NCBI GenBank assembly: GCA_964020155.1
Contig: OZ026564.1
Location: forward strand, 3,401,223 to 3,465,222
Length of the DNA: 64,000 nt
Direction: 5' to 3'
Origin: Chondrilla cf. caribensis
Taxonomy: Eukaryota > Porifera > Demospongiae > Chondrillida > Chondrillidae
Below, piece by piece: positions 10,695 to 22,078 of this stretch (position 1 is its first letter; each line of letters starts with the position of its first letter). The notes under the pieces are model-generated. The model searched no databases. It saw nothing but the letters and a program-made list of their open reading frames with translations, and had not been told where the DNA came from. Made by a program: the position numbers and the translations under genes.

Positions 10695-11014
10695 GAACAC
10701 CAGGGAGTACTTTCCCATACAACCAAATGCTTGGATAGCATATACACTTGCAAATGAGCACAGTAAACATGTTGACATGCATGCTAACAATCATAATGTG
10801 CTATGTACCATATCACTTCATATTACTGTACTTTACATGCAAATCAATGTAATTGTATGCATTACAGCAAACACTTCCATAATAGTAGAACAGCTCATTT
10901 TTCCACCCCACTACACTTATTGTTATATTTTACATTACATAAATTACGATTAATTTTGCCCTGTTAACCTGCTGAAACTTATCATGTACTCTCACTAATT
11001 ACTCGAGACCTATT

Positions 11015-11133
11015 CAGACCACATGGCTATCACATGGAATTCATAACATGTGAAACCCTATTCTGATCACAAGGCCTACATAGGGTTTCACATGCATGCC
11101 ATTCATAACATGTGATACCCATGTGATCAGAAC
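11015..11133. repeat. CACATG/CATGTG hairpin element after A2
   Basis: Same double inverted repeat as after A1, with a CATG insertion in the second arm (CACATGCATGCC). It lies about 320 bp after the stop. Confidence 0.6.
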
Positions 11134-12529
11134 AGTAATACACAACATATACGTTAGCATGTACACCATCTCCCGTTTTATGTTATTGCATATTATTGCG
11201 TATACGACCAACATAACAGGTCCTACTGTAACTGTAGTTATCTCCTCAATTGTAGGGATTGAGTGTATGATATTATATGTAGTTGAATCCTTTTGGTTAT
11301 GTTAAAGAGGTGTACTTCACGATAGCTCATGTGACACACATTACACAATATATATATATAATATATAATATATAAATGGTGAATGAGTTTATGCACTGTA
11401 CTTGTTTTGTGCATGAGAGCTTGAATATGAAATTTTTAATATGAATTTAAAATTATGAAATTTGAGTCTACCAAATTTCTTTTGGATCACGTGGAAAATG
11501 TTTTTGAAAGTGAGGTCTTCAAATGCAGCAGCACAGATGTGACAACGAAAACACACATTTTCCATATACAGTACACAGCAAAAAGTTCCCTCTTGACCAA
11601 TAACAACATTCCAGGCTCATGCCATGTACATACAGGTCACCTCACATCACCTGAGTGGTACATGATACTGGAGGATATCCCCTCAACTCCATACATGGTG
11701 AAGTTTACATACTGACAGTGAACTCGAGGTATATCCCCAGTGTCCTGGTTATGGCAATGCCAATTAAACCCCTATAATATGAAACCTCCCTCCAGGCCAA
11801 CAACAACATTCCATGCACATACCACTATGAGCCATGCACCTGACAATCCACCTGGCAGTGCTATTATAGTAGATGGTGTCTAGTCTATGTATTGACCCTA
11901 TATGTAGTGCTAATGTGTAGTATACTGGGAATACTATCTGCATATATAGATATATAGCATGAACTGTCATGTACAGCATATATAATGTGCTTAAAGTGAA
12001 CCTGGTGGCTGGTTTCATACAGGTTTGGAATCAACTTATCAATGCACTACAGTGAAACCTCTGTATAAAGGACACTTTAACACTATTGTGTCCTAATATT
12101 ATTCTCTTTTAATATCAATCCAATTCAAAATTAATACATATTTGGATCAACTTACGTAATGCTTAGGTTGTGATGGACTTCACTGTATTATTTACCTGTG
12201 AATGTGGATTTGAGAAGTCAACTAGAAAATATTATCAATAATCACTGTCAATAAGTATCAATAATTATTGGTAAACAAACAAACGGAAGGTCAATGGCAT
12301 GTCTTTAGAAAGTGCACATTGCATGTCATCTGTATACATAATTATATCCATTGCAAAGCATTGAACTTTGTACATTGAACAGCAGCACGTACATACACTA
12401 TTTGCAAACAAATCAATTAAAACATCCCAATGCAACAATTATAATTGATATGACATATAATTCTCACATTTTGTGTTTAGTATACCTAAAGCTATATATA
12501 TGGCCAGAAAGTACTAGTAAAGTTTTGCG
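11134..12529. other. A2-to-B2 intergenic spacer
   Basis: Near copy of 4734-6151: TA-rich tract, the recurrent 86-codon frame at 11455-11715, and the stub of the small TA-flanked element at about 12049. From about 12.03 kb the identity to unit 1 becomes nearly complete. No gene is called. Confidence 0.5.
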
Positions 12530-12647
12530 GTGGCTATAGGGTAACACCCCTGTCTGCACTTTGCTAATAAGGCAACAAATATTTATTGAATCAGAAACTA
12601 TACAAGTGGTGACAAATATCTCGTGTCAGAAAAAATGTCATATATTA
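12530..12647 (+). promoter_or_regulatory. Putative promoter of B2
   Basis: The shared element at 12530-12576 and TATATTAAG at 12641 match the B1 promoter almost base for base. Confidence 0.5.
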
Positions 12648-12763
12648 AGTAGCTGCAACAGAGAGTCATGCACTTTGATTTGGTCAGCAGAATTTTGGCG
12701 GAGAAGAAATACTTCCACAGACATCATTTTAAGAAGAACTTTAAAATTAGAAACCACGTAGAC

Positions 12764-13798
12764 ATGGATGAAGTTGGGAACATCTCTGGGAATGTTACAA
12801 TTGAACTTCCCTTTGCTAGTGTTCTTGGAGTACAGGGATACACTGCCTTTGTTACCGTTCTACTTGTACTTCTTGTTCCTCCTCAACTGTTCCTCTCGAT
12901 CATCACCATAGCAGGACTGTGTACTGGGAAGGACTTTAATAAGATAAAGGCTCAGCGTAACATAATGATTGGCATTGGAGCAACAGGATTTGTTTCCAGC
13001 ATGATTGTGATTATGTTTGCCATCGCTGAGTACCTCTTCCTACACCACCACAAAGAGGCTGGAGTTGTGTTCTGTCATGGTGGTGCACTGCTTTACCACA
13101 TCTACGCTGGTATGAGGAATGTTCTTCTAACAACTTTCTCTGTTGCAGTGTTCATAACGATTAAACATGGACACCAGAAGATCAAAGTCACCTACCTCAA
13201 CATTGCACTAGTTGTGATGTTTGTGATTGTCCTGCTTCTCGGCATTGTGTATTTCCTCCCATCGGCTATAGACTACTCTTTCCAGTTTGATGGAGTACTC
13301 TGTGTATCAAATCTCAGACCTGGTGGCTATGCTGGCATTGGTATAACAATAGCTCTAGTCGACATTCCTTCACGGATCATCTCAATTGCAGTTGTCATTG
13401 CTAGTCTGGTGTTTGTGAAGAAGCACAGTAGCACACTGACTGGAGACAACAGACTTAAAATAGCAATGGTTAAATTCATGGTACTTTTGGTCATTCTAAA
13501 CATTGTTGTGTTTGTAGCCAACTATGGTGCAGTGATCCCATTCTTCCTTCTCACTACCTATCAAGACCAACTGGATTTCACTGGTATTGCCATCTTTAGA
13601 CAAATGAAAGACTTCATTCTACCAAGTGTACCAGCTGTGATCACCCCATTGATGATGATTGCTGTGTTCAAACCACTCCGTGCGGCCATCAAGACACTGC
13701 TCTTCTCGTACTGTTGTGGAGATACTGATCATAAGAAAGAAGAATCTCACCTCACTTCAACAAACACCCCGGGAACATCCTCTACTCAGGACGTGTGA
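12764..13798 (+). CDS. 7TM receptor, subgroup B copy 2 (B2), 344 aa
   Basis: A nearly exact duplicate of B1: the only protein difference I find is Thr for Ala in loop 1 (GLCTGKDF). At DNA level a handful of silent changes are visible. This places B1/B2 in the youngest duplication of the array. All receptor features described for B1 apply, including CVSNLRPGGYAG in loop 2 and VITPLMMIAVF in TM7. Start ATG 12764 by alignment. Confidence 0.85.
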   Translation: MDEVGNISGNVTIELPFASVLGVQGYTAFVTVLLVLLVPPQLFLSIITIAGLCTGKDFNKIKAQRNIMIGIGATGFVSSMIVIMFAIAEYLFLHHHKEAGVVFCHGGALLYHIYAGMRNVLLTTFSVAVFITIKHGHQKIKVTYLNIALVVMFVIVLLLGIVYFLPSAIDYSFQFDGVLCVSNLRPGGYAGIGITIALVDIPSRIISIAVVIASLVFVKKHSSTLTGDNRLKIAMVKFMVLLVILNIVVFVANYGAVIPFFLLTTYQDQLDFTGIAIFRQMKDFILPSVPAVITPLMMIAVFKPLRAAIKTLLFSYCCGDTDHKKEESHLTSTNTPGTSSTQDV

Positions 13799-14157
13799 GA
13801 ACACCAAGGAGTACTTCCACAGTAAACATGTTGACATACATGCATTCATTGCATTTTATAATATATGTTACATTTTTTTTCATATTGCCATTTCTCATTA
13901 TGAACATTAAACGCATTACATTTGATATACATCATGAATCTCTTCATAATTTGAATAGCTATATATTATGTACACATGCATGCACATGCAACTTCATGAA
14001 CGGATTATCGCATCAAATGTAATTGTTTGCATTTCAACAAACATCTTCAGTTGATATTGTTAAAAACAGCTCATTATTTCCATGCATTGCATGTTTCTTA
14101 TTGAATTTTATATTGCATAATTATAATTCATCATCATAGTACAAAAGTGACACAAGA

Positions 14158-14289
14158 CATTTTCCTGATTTTCTTTTCTGTTCTAATCTTCATTGTAATC
14201 AAACACGGACAGAATAAAATCAGTCCTATACTTCAACATCACCTTGCTTATATCAATACTGATTGCTCTTCTGCTTGGTATAGTATATA
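14158..14289 (+). pseudogene. Subgroup C receptor relic, second copy
   Basis: It lies exactly 6377 bp after the relic at 7781 and is essentially identical, with the same two-base loss. It was duplicated with its unit. Confidence 0.75.
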
Positions 14290-15773
14290 TACATACACAT
14301 AATATGCATAAGTACATAGATATGGTTGCACAAAAGGTGACCCTATGAGCGTGCTCCCCTGATGAAGTTAATAATAGACAGGTGAAAGATAAAGAGATGC
14401 ATGGTGATGGGTTACAGCTAAAGAAGGTGCTTAGCATATTTTTATTCTATTTTCTCCCATACATTGAAAAAATAGTAAGCACCTCCGAATGTGGCTGGGG
14501 TTACGGGCCATGTTTTGAAATAGGAATTATTTCAGTATTTACTTCATGCCATCAGCCAGGTCTGGTAAAAATATCAGATTGACAACACTTCCTCTTCCAT
14601 TAGTTATGAAAGAAGATGCTTAACATTCTATTCTCTTATTCTCTCCCATACGTTGAAGAATATTAAGCACTTCAGAATATTAAGCTAAGGTTGTGGGCCA
14701 CGTACTGAGATGCGAATTGTTTCAGCATATTATATCCCATGTAGTAATACATAATATTATACTTTCGTATGTAAATTTCAATATAGGTGCTATAGACCTC
14801 ATGGTGATCACCCAGGTGATTTCACACTCTGTTAATGGTCATCATGGGCTAACCAGTGTACATATCAACTTAACAACACAAATTTGGATGCATGCAACCT
14901 CTCCCATATGTGCTATGGACCTCGTGGTGACCAGCTAAAATGTCTAAATTTTATTGCTGGTCACCACTGCCTCTCCAGTGTCCATATGATGCATCATAGC
15001 ATGAATTCTGATACATGTACGTACACCCTCCTAGTGGTACTACAGACTTGGTGATGGCCAACAACATATGCCTTGTTGCCAGTCACAAAGGTTCCCCAGT
15101 GATTATATACATAGAATTATCAATGCAAAATATATATTATATGTACATTGCAATATACGTAGGTGCTACAGACTACGAGATTGTGTGACCAACCAGGTGA
15201 TTGTACATTTACTATTGTTGTGAGTGGGGCTTTTCAAAATAATAGTGGGAGAGAAGTAACAATGAAACCATACATTCTCCGTGTACACGGTTGAAGTCTA
15301 TACATAGTCACACCTACATATCCTCACACACACTATGCATGTCATGTTCACAGCCAACATAGATCACCTCACATCACCCCAGTGGTCAGTGAAACCCAAA
15401 GATATCCCCACAACCCCTTACATGGTAAGTTCAGCATACTGGTAAGGTCAAGGTATATCCCCTGTGTCCTGGTGTGGGATTTTGGTAACTATACCTATGC
15501 CTGTGTATGGTAAGGCCAATTGAACCCATCTCTACACCAAAATACCCTTCGAGACCAACAACATCGTTCACCATGTACACACATTCCATAATAGGTCACC
15601 AGACAGATCACATGCTACTACAATGGACTAAGTGTAGGCATTGTCCCTAGTATGTGGGGTTGTTGTAGGGCACTACATAATATACAAATGTGGACTGCAT
15701 AGAAGTTTTGAACTATTATACGCAGTATGGTAAACATATATGTTAGATATATTATTATAGTACACGTATATGC
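14290..15773. other. Shortened C-to-A spacer, unit 3
   Basis: Nearly identical to 7913-9392, with a 4-bp GTAC expansion near 15020 that changes the unit spacing from 6377 to 6381 bp. No gene was recognised. Confidence 0.6.
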
Positions 15774-15906
15774 GGTGACTACAGGGTAAGTCCCCTGTCT
15801 GTACTTTACTGATAAGGTAACGATACCATAACAAACAACAATTGATTCAGAATTGGAAACTTTAGAAGTAGTGACAAATCTCTATTGAATCAGAAATGCT
15901 ATAAAA
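15774..15906 (+). promoter_or_regulatory. Putative promoter of A3
   Basis: Shared upstream element at 15774-15827 and TATAAAAG at 15900. Confidence 0.5.
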
Positions 15907-16037
15907 GTGATGGTAGAAGAGAAAACACAGTTTAAATCAGTCAGCAGATGTATATCTTGCTATAGAGAAGAATCGCGTACTCCAACAGACTTTATCTTGA
16001 GAACGACTACAGGAACCATTGTACAGTGCATGTAGAC

Positions 16038-17075
16038 ATGGCTGAGGTCCAGAACATCTCAGGGAATGATACAGTAATTGAACTTCCCTTTGCTAGTGTT
16101 CTTGGAGTACAGGGATACACTGCCATGGTGACCGTTCTACTTGTACTTCTTGTTCCTCCTCAACTGTTCCTCTCAATCATCACCATAGCTGGACTGTGTG
16201 CTGGGAAGGAATTCAAGAAGATTAAGGCTCAGCGTAACATAATGATTGGCATGGCAACAATGGGGTTTGTATCTAGCATGGTTGTGATAATGTATGCTGT
16301 TGCTGAAGACCTCTTCCTACACCACCACAAAGAGGCTGGAGTTGTGTTCTGTCATGGTGGTGCACTGTTTGCTCACATTTACGCTGCTATGAGGAACATT
16401 CTCCTAGCAAGTCTCTCTGTCACAGTCTTCATCACAATCAAACAAGGACACCAGAAGATCAAAGTCACTTACCTCAACATTGCAATAGTTGTAATGTTTG
16501 TGATTGCCCTGCTTCTCGGCATTGTGTATTTCTTCCCATCGGCTGTGGACTTCTCTTTCCAGTTTGATGGAGTAATATGTTTACCAAACCCCTCACCTTC
16601 AGGCTATGCTGGAATTGGTATAGCATTAGTTCTATTCGATATTCCTTCACGAATCATCTCAATTGTGGTTGTCCTTGCTAGTCTGGTGTTAGTGAAGAAG
16701 CACAGTAGCACACTGATTGGAGACAACAGACTTAAAATAGCAATGGTTAAATTCACGGTGCTTTTGGTCATTCTAAACATTGTTGTGTTTGTAGCCAACT
16801 ATGTAGCATTGGTTCCGTTTCTCCTTCTTGCTACCTTTCAAGACCAACTGGATTTCGCTGGGCTTGCCATCTTTAGACAGCTAATAGACTTCATTCTACC
16901 AAGTATACCAGCTGTAATCACCCCATTGATGATGATAGCTGTGTTCAAACCACTCCGTACAGCCATCAAGACACTGCTCTCCTCATGTCGTTGTGGAGAT
17001 ACCGATCGTAAGAAAGAAGAATCTCACCTCATTTCAACAAACACCCCGGGAACATCCTCTACTCAGGACGTGTGA
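16038..17075 (+). CDS. 7TM receptor, subgroup A copy 3 (A3), 345 aa
   Basis: Nearly the same protein as A2 except a short patch in TM3: GGALFAHIY replaces GATLFYHIY, resembling the B-type GGAL sequence. Lys-Gln in loop 2 (KQGHQ) is as in A1. The tail has HLIS where the others have HLTS. The patch sits between long stretches identical to A2, which suggests local gene conversion from a B gene. Conserved Cys pair, sequons and TM7 ITPLMMI are intact. Confidence 0.85.
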   Translation: MAEVQNISGNDTVIELPFASVLGVQGYTAMVTVLLVLLVPPQLFLSIITIAGLCAGKEFKKIKAQRNIMIGMATMGFVSSMVVIMYAVAEDLFLHHHKEAGVVFCHGGALFAHIYAAMRNILLASLSVTVFITIKQGHQKIKVTYLNIAIVVMFVIALLLGIVYFFPSAVDFSFQFDGVICLPNPSPSGYAGIGIALVLFDIPSRIISIVVVLASLVLVKKHSSTLIGDNRLKIAMVKFTVLLVILNIVVFVANYVALVPFLLLATFQDQLDFAGLAIFRQLIDFILPSIPAVITPLMMIAVFKPLRTAIKTLLSSCRCGDTDRKKEESHLISTNTPGTSSTQDV

Positions 17076-17395
17076 GAACACCAGGGAGTACTTTCCCATA
17101 CAACCAAATGCTTGGATAGCATATACACTTGCAAATGAGCACAGTAAACATGTTGACATGCATGCTAACAATCATAATGTGCTATGTACCATATCACTTC
17201 ATATTACTGTACTTTACATGCAAATCAATGTAATTGTATGCATTACAGCAAACACTTACATAATAGTAGAACAGCTCATTTTTCCACCCCACTACACTTA
17301 TTGTTATATTTTTACATTACATAAATTACGATTAATTTTGCCCTGTTAACCTGCTGAAACTTATCATGTACTCTCACTAATTACTCGAGACCAAT

Positions 17396-17515
17396 TCAGA
17401 CCACATGGCTATCACATGGCATTCATAATATGTGAAACCCTATTCTGATCACAAGGCCTACATAGGGTTTCACATGCATGCCATTCATAACATGTGATAC
17501 CCATGTGATCAGAAC
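17396..17515. repeat. CACATG/CATGTG hairpin element after A3
   Basis: Same double inverted repeat as after A1 and A2. Confidence 0.6.
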
Positions 17516-18911
17516 AGTAATACACAACATATACGTTAGCATGTACACCATCTCCCGTTTTATGTTATTGCATATTATTGCGTATACGACCAACATAACA
17601 GGTCCTACTGTAACTGTAGTTATCTCCTCAATTGTAGGGATTGAGTGTATGATATTATATGTAGTTGAATCCTTTTGGTTATGTTAAAGAGGTGTACTTC
17701 ACGATAGCTCATGTGACACACATTACACAATATATATATATAATATATAATATATAAATGGTGAATGAGTTTATGCACTGTACTTGTTTCGTGCATGAGA
17801 GCTTGAATATGAAATTTTTAATATGAATTTAAAATTATGAAATTTGAGTCTACCAAATTCCTTTTGGATCACGTGGAAAATGTTTTTGAAAGTGAGGTCT
17901 TCAAATGCAGCAGCACAGATGTGACAACGAAAACACACATTTTCCATATACAGTACACAGCAAAAAGTTTCCTCTTGACCAATAACAACATTCCAGGCTC
18001 ATGCCATGTACATACAGGTCACCTCACATCACCTGAGTGGTACATGATACTGGAGGATATCCCCTCAACTCCATACATGGTGAAGTTTACATACTGACAG
18101 TGAACTCGAGGTATATCCCCAGTGTCCTGGTTATGGCAATGCCAATTAAACCCCTATAGTATGAAACCTCCCTCCAGGCCAACAACAACATTCCATGCAC
18201 ATACCACTATGAGCCATGCACCTGACAATCCACCTGGCAGTGCTATTATAGTAGATGGTGTCTAGTCTATGTATTGACCCTATATGTAGTTCCGATGTGT
18301 AGTATACTGGGAATATTATCTGCATATATAGATATATAGCATGAACTGTCATGTACAGCATATATAATGTGCTTAAAGTGAACCTGGTGGCTGGTTTCAT
18401 ACAGGTTTGGAATCAACTTATCAATGCACTACAGTGAAACCTCTGTATAAAGGACACTTTAACACTATTGTGTCCTAATATTATTCTCTTTTAATATCAA
18501 TCCAATTCAAAATTAATACATATTTGGATCAACTTACGTAATGCTTAGGTTGTGATGGACTTCACTGTATTATTTTACCTGTGAATGTGGATTTGAGAAG
18601 TCAACTAGAAAATATTATCAATAATCACTCTCAATAAGTATCAATAATTATTGGTAAACAAACAAACGGAAGGTCAATGGCATGTCTTTAGAAAGTGCAC
18701 ATTGCATGTCATCTGTATACATAATTATATTCATTGCAAAGCATTGAACTTTGTGCATTGAACAGCAGTACGTACATACACTATTTGCAAACAAATCAAT
18801 TAAAACATCCCAATGCAACAATTATAATTGATATGACATATAATTCTCACATTTTGTGTTTAGTATACCTAAAGCTATATATATGGCCAGAAAGTACTAG
18901 TAAAGTTTCGC
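17516..18911. other. A3-to-B3 intergenic spacer
   Basis: Homologous to 4734-6151 and 11134-12529, with the recurrent 86-codon frame at 17837-18097. No gene is called. Confidence 0.5.
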
Positions 18912-19032
18912 AGTGACTATAGGGTAACACCCCTGTCTGCACTTTGCTAATAAGGCAACAAATATTTATTGAATCAGAAACTATACTAGTGGTGACAAAT
19001 ATCTCGTGTGTCAGAAAAAATGTTATATATTA
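18912..19032 (+). promoter_or_regulatory. Putative promoter of B3
   Basis: Shared element at 18912-18959 (GTGACTATAGGGTAACACCC type) and TATATTAAG at 19026. Confidence 0.5.
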
Positions 19033-19143
19033 AGTAGCTGCAACAGACAGTCCTGAACTTTGAATTGGTTAGCAGAATCTTGGCGGGGAAGAAATACTTC
19101 CACAGACATCAGTTTGAGAACGACTTTTGGAAACCACGTGGAC

Positions 19144-20178
19144 ATGGATGAAGTTGGGAACATCTCTGGGAATGTTACAATTGAATTTCCCTTTGCTAGT
19201 GTTCTTGGAGTACAGGGATACACTGCCTTTGTTACCGTTCTACTTGTACTTCTTGTTCCTCCTCAACTGTTCCTCTCGATCATCACCATAGCAGGACTGT
19301 GTGCTGGGAAGGAATTCAAGAAGATTACAGCTCAACGTAACATAATGATTGGCATTGGAGCAACAGGATTTGCTTCCAGTATGATCTTGATTATGTTTGC
19401 CATTGCTGAGTACCTCTTCCTACACCACCACAAGGAGGCTGGAGTTGTGTTCTGTCATGGTGGTGCACTATTTTACCACATCTACGCTGGTATGAGGAAT
19501 GTTCTTTTAACAACTTTCTCTGTCACAGTCTTCATCACAATCAAACATGGACACCAGAAGATCAAAGTCACTTACCTCAACATTGCACTAATTGTAATGT
19601 TTGTGATTGTCCTGCTTCTCGGCATTGTGTATTTCTTCCCATCGGCTGTGGACTACTCTCTCCAGTTTGATGGAGTACTCTGTGTATCGAATCTCAGGCC
19701 TGGTGGCTATGCTGGCATTGGTATAACATTAGTTCTAGTTGACATTCCTTCACGGATCATCTCAATTGCAGTTGTCATTGCTAGTCTGGTATTTGTGAAG
19801 AAGCACAGTAGCACACTGATCGGAGACAACAGGCTTAAAATAGCAATGGTTAAATTCACGGTGCTTTTGGTCATTCTAAACATTGTTGTGTTTGTAGCCA
19901 ACTATGGTGCATTGATCCCATTCTTTCTTCTCACGAACTATCAAGACCAACTGGATTTCACAGGTATTGCCATCTTTAGACAAATGAAAGACTTCATCCT
20001 ACCAAGTGTACCAGCTGTAATCACCCCATTGATGATGATGGCTGTGTTCAAACCACTCCGTGCAGCCATCAAGACACTCCTCTTCTCGTGGTGTTCTGGA
20101 GATACTGATCATAAGAAAGAAGAATCTCATCTCACTTCAACAAACACCCCGGGAACATCCTCTACTCAGGACATATGA
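19144..20178 (+). CDS. 7TM receptor, subgroup B copy 3 (B3), 344 aa
   Basis: A B receptor more diverged from B1/B2: GKEFKKITAQRN in loop 1, FASSMILIM in TM2, GITLVLVDIP at TM5, IGDN in loop 3, FSWCSGD after helix 8 and a C-terminal STQDI. Loop 2 keeps CVSNLRPGGYAG. The upstream in-frame extension begins with TTG and has no ATG, which supports ATG 19144 as the start for the whole B group. A mobile or structural explanation for the changes is not visible. Confidence 0.85.
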   Translation: MDEVGNISGNVTIEFPFASVLGVQGYTAFVTVLLVLLVPPQLFLSIITIAGLCAGKEFKKITAQRNIMIGIGATGFASSMILIMFAIAEYLFLHHHKEAGVVFCHGGALFYHIYAGMRNVLLTTFSVTVFITIKHGHQKIKVTYLNIALIVMFVIVLLLGIVYFFPSAVDYSLQFDGVLCVSNLRPGGYAGIGITLVLVDIPSRIISIAVVIASLVFVKKHSSTLIGDNRLKIAMVKFTVLLVILNIVVFVANYGALIPFFLLTNYQDQLDFTGIAIFRQMKDFILPSVPAVITPLMMMAVFKPLRAAIKTLLFSWCSGDTDHKKEESHLTSTNTPGTSSTQDI

Positions 20179-20588
20179 GAACACCAGGGAGTACTTCCAC
20201 AATAAACATGTTGACATGCATGCACTCATTACATTTTATAATATATTATGTTACACCATTTTCATTTTGCCATACATTTTCTCATTATGAACATTAAACG
20301 CATTACATATATTATATGCAATACATTTAATATACATCATGTATCCTCTTATAATTTGAATAGCTTATTATTATATGCACATGCAAATTCATGAATGGAT
20401 TATCGCATCAAATGTATACGTAGTTGTTTGCATTTCAACAAACACCTTGATAATGTTAAAAACAGCTCATTATTTCCGTGCATTACATGTTTCTTATTGA
20501 ATTTTATATTGCATAATTTTAATTCATCATCACAGTACACAAGTGACATGTATGCACACATAATCCCATTAATTGTGAAATCTTTACG

Positions 20589-20638
20589 GATCACATGGAT
20601 ATCACATGCTATTCATAACATGTGATACCCATGTGAGC
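20589..20638. repeat. CACATG/CATGTG hairpin element, simple form, after B3
   Basis: Inverted arms GATCACATGGATATCACATG and CATGTGATACCCATGTGAGC enclose a CTATTCATAA-type loop. This simple version follows B3, the second chimera and the E genes. Confidence 0.6.
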
Positions 20639-21057
20639 AGAGTGGTAATACACAACATATTATGCACTATCTCCAATTGATACTACTGACTATAATAACA
20701 AAGACTCAGCATGTATAGGCCCCACTACATGTAGTAAATTTTCAATGTATGTATATAGGATTTGCATGAATTCATAGTAAATTCAATTCTTTTTGATTAT
20801 ACACTCAATAGACATAACATACATTATGTATCTCAGGGTATCAGGGTATCTTAATTATTTGAACTTTAGCCATTGGCTATTCTGACAGGCACTCGGTATA
20901 TATAGAAAGCAAGTACAAAAAAATTAAAGATAAAAGGAATAGAAATTAATAAGCATTGAAATGTAAAATATTATTGTAAAATTCAGTATTTATAAAATTT
21001 AGAAATATAAACTAGTGAGTATATAGTTGTCCAGGAGTATAGGTATTGAAGATTTTT
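20639..21057. other. Spacer before C pseudogene
   Basis: AT-rich, no gene recognised. It holds no A/B-type shared promoter element and no clear TATA box for the following C pseudogene. Confidence 0.4.
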
Positions 21058-22078
21058 ATGGCTGAGAGAGTTATGAACATTTCTGAGAATGTTACAGTAA
21101 CTGAACCTCCCTTTGCTAGTGCTCTTGGAGTACAGAGATACACTGCTTTGTTACTGTTCTATGTGTACTTCTTGTTCCTCCTCAACTGTTCCTCTCAGTC
21201 ATCACCATAGCAAGACTGTTTACTGGGAAGGAATTCAAGAAGATTAAGCTTCAACGTAACATAATGATTGCCATGGTAGGAACAAACCTTGCTGCTAGTA
21301 TCGATACTGTGATGCTTGGCATAGCCTAGCCCACCACAAGGAGGCTGCTGTAGTATTCTGTCATGGTGCATTACTATTTAGGCATATTGACTACACACTG
21401 AGAGATATTTTCCTGAATCAGATATTCTTTTCTGTCTTAATCTTCATTGTAATAAAACACGGACAGAATAAAATCAGAGTCTTATACTTCAACATCACCT
21501 TGCTCATATCAATACTGATTGCTCTTCCTCTTGGTATAGTATATGTATTTCCATCAGCCGTTGATTTTTCTGTTCCGCATGATGGAGTATTCTGTAGTAC
21601 AGAGGGGTCAATTGCTATAAATGTCATGACATCCTTGATAATGGTCCTGATTTTCATCCCGACGCGAATCATCACCATTGGAATCGTCATTGCCAGTCTC
21701 GTGTTCATGAAGAAGCACATTACCATACTGACTGAAAACAAAAGACCTAATTTGAAAATAGCCATGATTAAATTCGTAGCAGTTCTGGTCATCCTGAATG
21801 CATTGTTCATAGTTAGGGGAGTTATGCTGGTAACGGGTTTTTTCTATACACCTCTGGGTACCACCAGTCTGGTTGTGATTTCGCACTTACTATATTTCCT
21901 TGGACGAAATATACCACCCATAATTACCCCATTGTTGATGATAGCTGTCTTCAAAGCATTCCGCACAGCCATCAAGACACTCCTTCTCCCATCATGTTGC
22001 GGAGAACATGACTGTAGGAAGAAAGATCACTTCACTCCTCCAAATACCCCAGGGACACTCCCAAGTCAGGATGTTTGA
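21058..22078 (+). pseudogene. Subgroup C receptor pseudogene, frameshifted
   Basis: It starts with ATG and an N-terminus like the others (two sequons, then PPFASALGVQRYTA). One base is lost in TM1 near 21147, a 13-base deletion removes the end of TM2 near 21328, and a small insertion containing TGA sits near 21415. From about 21500 to the TGA at 22076-22078 the frame is intact (TM4 to tail) and very like the copy at 1-906. It therefore cannot encode a 7TM protein, though a C-terminal open frame remains. Confidence 0.85.

Noticed and set aside
10612..10953. 113-codon frame overlapping the end of A2 and its 3' flank (also at 16993, 27355)
   Set aside because: Shifted frame over the receptor tail, then AT-rich flank; copies vary freely downstream.
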